This document shows, piece after piece, positions 10,132 to 11,423 of a stretch of DNA of 11,423 nucleotides. The notes under the pieces are model-generated. The model was given only the letters and a program-made list of their open reading frames with translations, was not told where the DNA came from and did not search any database. Origin of the DNA: Euryarchaeota archaeon UBA438 (GTDB lineage Archaea > Thermoplasmatota > Poseidoniia > Poseidoniales > Thalassarchaeaceae); contig DAQP01000040.1 in the NCBI GenBank assembly GCA_002504435.1, positions 1-11,423 of the forward strand, given 5' to 3'. A program made the translations under genes and the position numbers. Numbering within the stretch: the stretch's first letter is position 1; each line of letters begins with the position of its first letter.

Positions 10132-11423
10132 ATGGCTGCGGGACTTGACTTCGGCGTCCTCCGGGAAGGGGACACCTGGAGGGGGTTCGGCGTGGGCGTC
10201 GTCCTGTTCTGCATCATCGGGTACTCTTCGCTCAGCCTTTTCGGCCTATCCTCCTCCGCATATGGGGTAAGCGAAAACGCCGTTTTAGTACCTGACTTCG
10301 AAGTCGAATCGATGAACAGGACTGGCATTGACGACCTGGTAGCCGACGATTCCGGAGTGATTCGTCTTAGTGACCTGAGAGGGAACGTGGTCGTCCTGGA
10401 CTTCATGGCTGTGGATTGCGCTAACTGCCACTACGTCCAGGAGCACATAGACAGGAATATTGGCGAATGGGGGAGTCTCGACGGGGATTACCCAGTAATC
10501 GCCCTGTCTGTGGCCACGTGGTACGCGTACGAGGATTTCGACAGGATCAACTCTACCTTCGGAGACTCGGATTCAGACAAGCACATGAGTTGGCCAGTTG
10601 CGAACGGGGGGCCTGATTCGGTGATCCTCGATGACGGCACCAGGGGGGACCTGGTCGAGCACTACTTCGCACAGGCCATCCCCCTAGTCCTTGTGATAGA
10701 CCACGAGGGCTATGCGGTCGCCAAGGAGAGCACTGGGACGCCACTCGATGGCTGGTCATCCTTCGATTCAGCGATCGAGAGGGCTAACGAGGGAGATGCC
10801 GAGTCACTCAGGTTCGGCATAGAGAAGCCCGACAGCTCGATGGCGGGCGTGTTCCTGATCGGGCTTTTCCTAGGGGTGCTGGTCTACTTCTCCCCATGCG
10901 CGTTCCCCGTACTACCGTCGTACATCACCTACTACCTGAACCTCGGGATGAGGCAGGACGAGCTGATCGAGGCGGGGAAGATAACCGGTAGCATGCCGAG
11001 GCCCGTCGAGGTGGGCCTGTTCGCTGCCCTCGGGCAACTGGCGTTCTTCACGGCGGTAGGAGCGATAATCTTCGGCTTGGACGGGATCGTTGACCTCTCG
11101 GGGGCCCTGCACGACATCGCGGTGGCGATAGCATGGCTGCTGCTCATCCTAGGCGGGATGATGCTGCTCGGATGGACGTCCCACCTCTTGGCATGGGTCC
11201 AGAGGGCGCTGGACAAGTACCAGACTGACGAGTCCGACGAGAGATTCACTCCGCGCAGGAACATGTTCCTGTGGGGCATAGGGTACAGCGCCGCCTCTGT
11301 GGACTGCACGGCGGCGGCCGTGTTCCCGTTCGTAGCATGGCTCACTGTGGTCGGTGACGGCGCATTCCTCTCGGGCATGCTGGGCCTGATACTCTCCGCC
11401 ACCATCCTGATGGTCACCGTGAC
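10132..11423 (+). CDS. TlpA-like redoxin fused to CcdA/DsbD-type membrane domain (partial, 3' end missing)
   Basis: 430 residues are open to the window edge with no stop. A membrane anchor at about 19-40 follows a short N-terminal part with R11 and R17, so the next domain should lie outside the cell. Residues about 50-215 form a TlpA/redoxin-type thioredoxin fold with C96-A-N-C99 and a likely cis-Pro at P184 (AIPLVLVID). From about 237 several membrane segments follow (237-257, 293-316, 326-347, 377-405, 408-430). They include Y-F-S-P-C256-A-F-P and a second membrane cysteine C392 (SVDCTAAA), the cysteine pair by which CcdA/DsbD carries electrons across the membrane. The role inferred is delivery of reductant to extracytoplasmic thiols, for example in cytochrome maturation or disulfide repair. 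The start is ATG 10132. GC content rises clearly toward the end of this gene. Confidence 0.88.
   Translation, partial: MAAGLDFGVLREGDTWRGFGVGVVLFCIIGYSSLSLFGLSSSAYGVSENAVLVPDFEVESMNRTGIDDLVADDSGVIRLSDLRGNVVVLDFMAVDCANCHYVQEHIDRNIGEWGSLDGDYPVIALSVATWYAYEDFDRINSTFGDSDSDKHMSWPVANGGPDSVILDDGTRGDLVEHYFAQAIPLVLVIDHEGYAVAKESTGTPLDGWSSFDSAIERANEGDAESLRFGIEKPDSSMAGVFLIGLFLGVLVYFSPCAFPVLPSYITYYLNLGMRQDELIEAGKITGSMPRPVEVGLFAALGQLAFFTAVGAIIFGLDGIVDLSGALHDIAVAIAWLLLILGGMMLLGWTSHLLAWVQRALDKYQTDESDERFTPRRNMFLWGIGYSAASVDCTAAAVFPFVAWLTVVGDGAFLSGMLGLILSATILMVTV

Noticed and set aside
10932..11417. 161-residue minus-strand frame
   Set aside because: It is opposite the CcdA-like membrane domain, which has recognisable motifs and stays open for the whole 1292 bases; high GC lengthens antisense frames.

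Overview
The window is archaeal chromosomal DNA. The left-centre carries the archaeal translation cluster rpl44e - rps27e - aIF2alpha - nop10 - PAC2-type proteasome chaperone. It also holds a ubiquitin-like small modifier ending in GG, a COG2108-type radical SAM protein and Pdx2-type PLP synthesis. Starts are a mix of ATG, GTG and TTG, with Shine-Dalgarno sites (GAGGTG, GGTGAT, AAGGAGG) inside operons and no obvious site in front of several first genes. The best guess, by inference only, is a planktonic Euryarchaeota / Thermoplasmatota lineage (for example Marine Group II). No mobile element, CRISPR array or rRNA was seen.

Layout. 1-95: unassigned edge. 96-938 (-): two abutting small membrane proteins of unknown function. 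939-1082: divergent intergenic region with a TATA-like box, a 7-bp-stem palindrome and repeated CTTGA/TCAAG half-sites. 1083-4126 (+): operon of L44e, S27e, aIF2alpha, Nop10, PAC2 chaperone and peptidase E. 4112-4312 (-): SAMP/ThiS-like modifier overlapping the end of pepE. 4368-4453 (+): tRNA-Ser(CGA). 4454-8076 (-): pdxT, COG2108 radical SAM protein, then a PD-(D/E)XK (RecB/Cas4-like) nuclease with a Cys cluster and an OB-like C-terminal region. 8157-9958 (+): serC then deoC. 9959-10034 (-): tRNA-Val(CAC). 10132-end (+): a membrane protein fusing a TlpA-like redoxin to a CcdA/DsbD-type electron-transfer domain, cut by the window edge.

How the genes fit together. The left operon couples ribosomal proteins, translation initiation and rRNA pseudouridylation (Nop10) to a proteasome chaperone whose last three residues (F-Y-A) fit the HbYX proteasome-docking motif. 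A peptidase of the PepE family follows in the same operon, and a ubiquitin-like modifier lies convergently beside it, giving a small protein-turnover neighbourhood. The right half is a metabolic divergon: PLP-forming glutaminase PdxT on one side, PLP-dependent SerC and the aldolase DeoC on the other. The most notable observations are the L44e protein lacking three of its four zinc cysteines, the nuclease-OB architecture, the HbYX/PepE/SAMP grouping, one TATA-like element placed symmetrically between the modifier gene and tRNA-Ser, and two tRNAs whose encoded CCA ends touch the stop codon of a convergent gene with no spacer.
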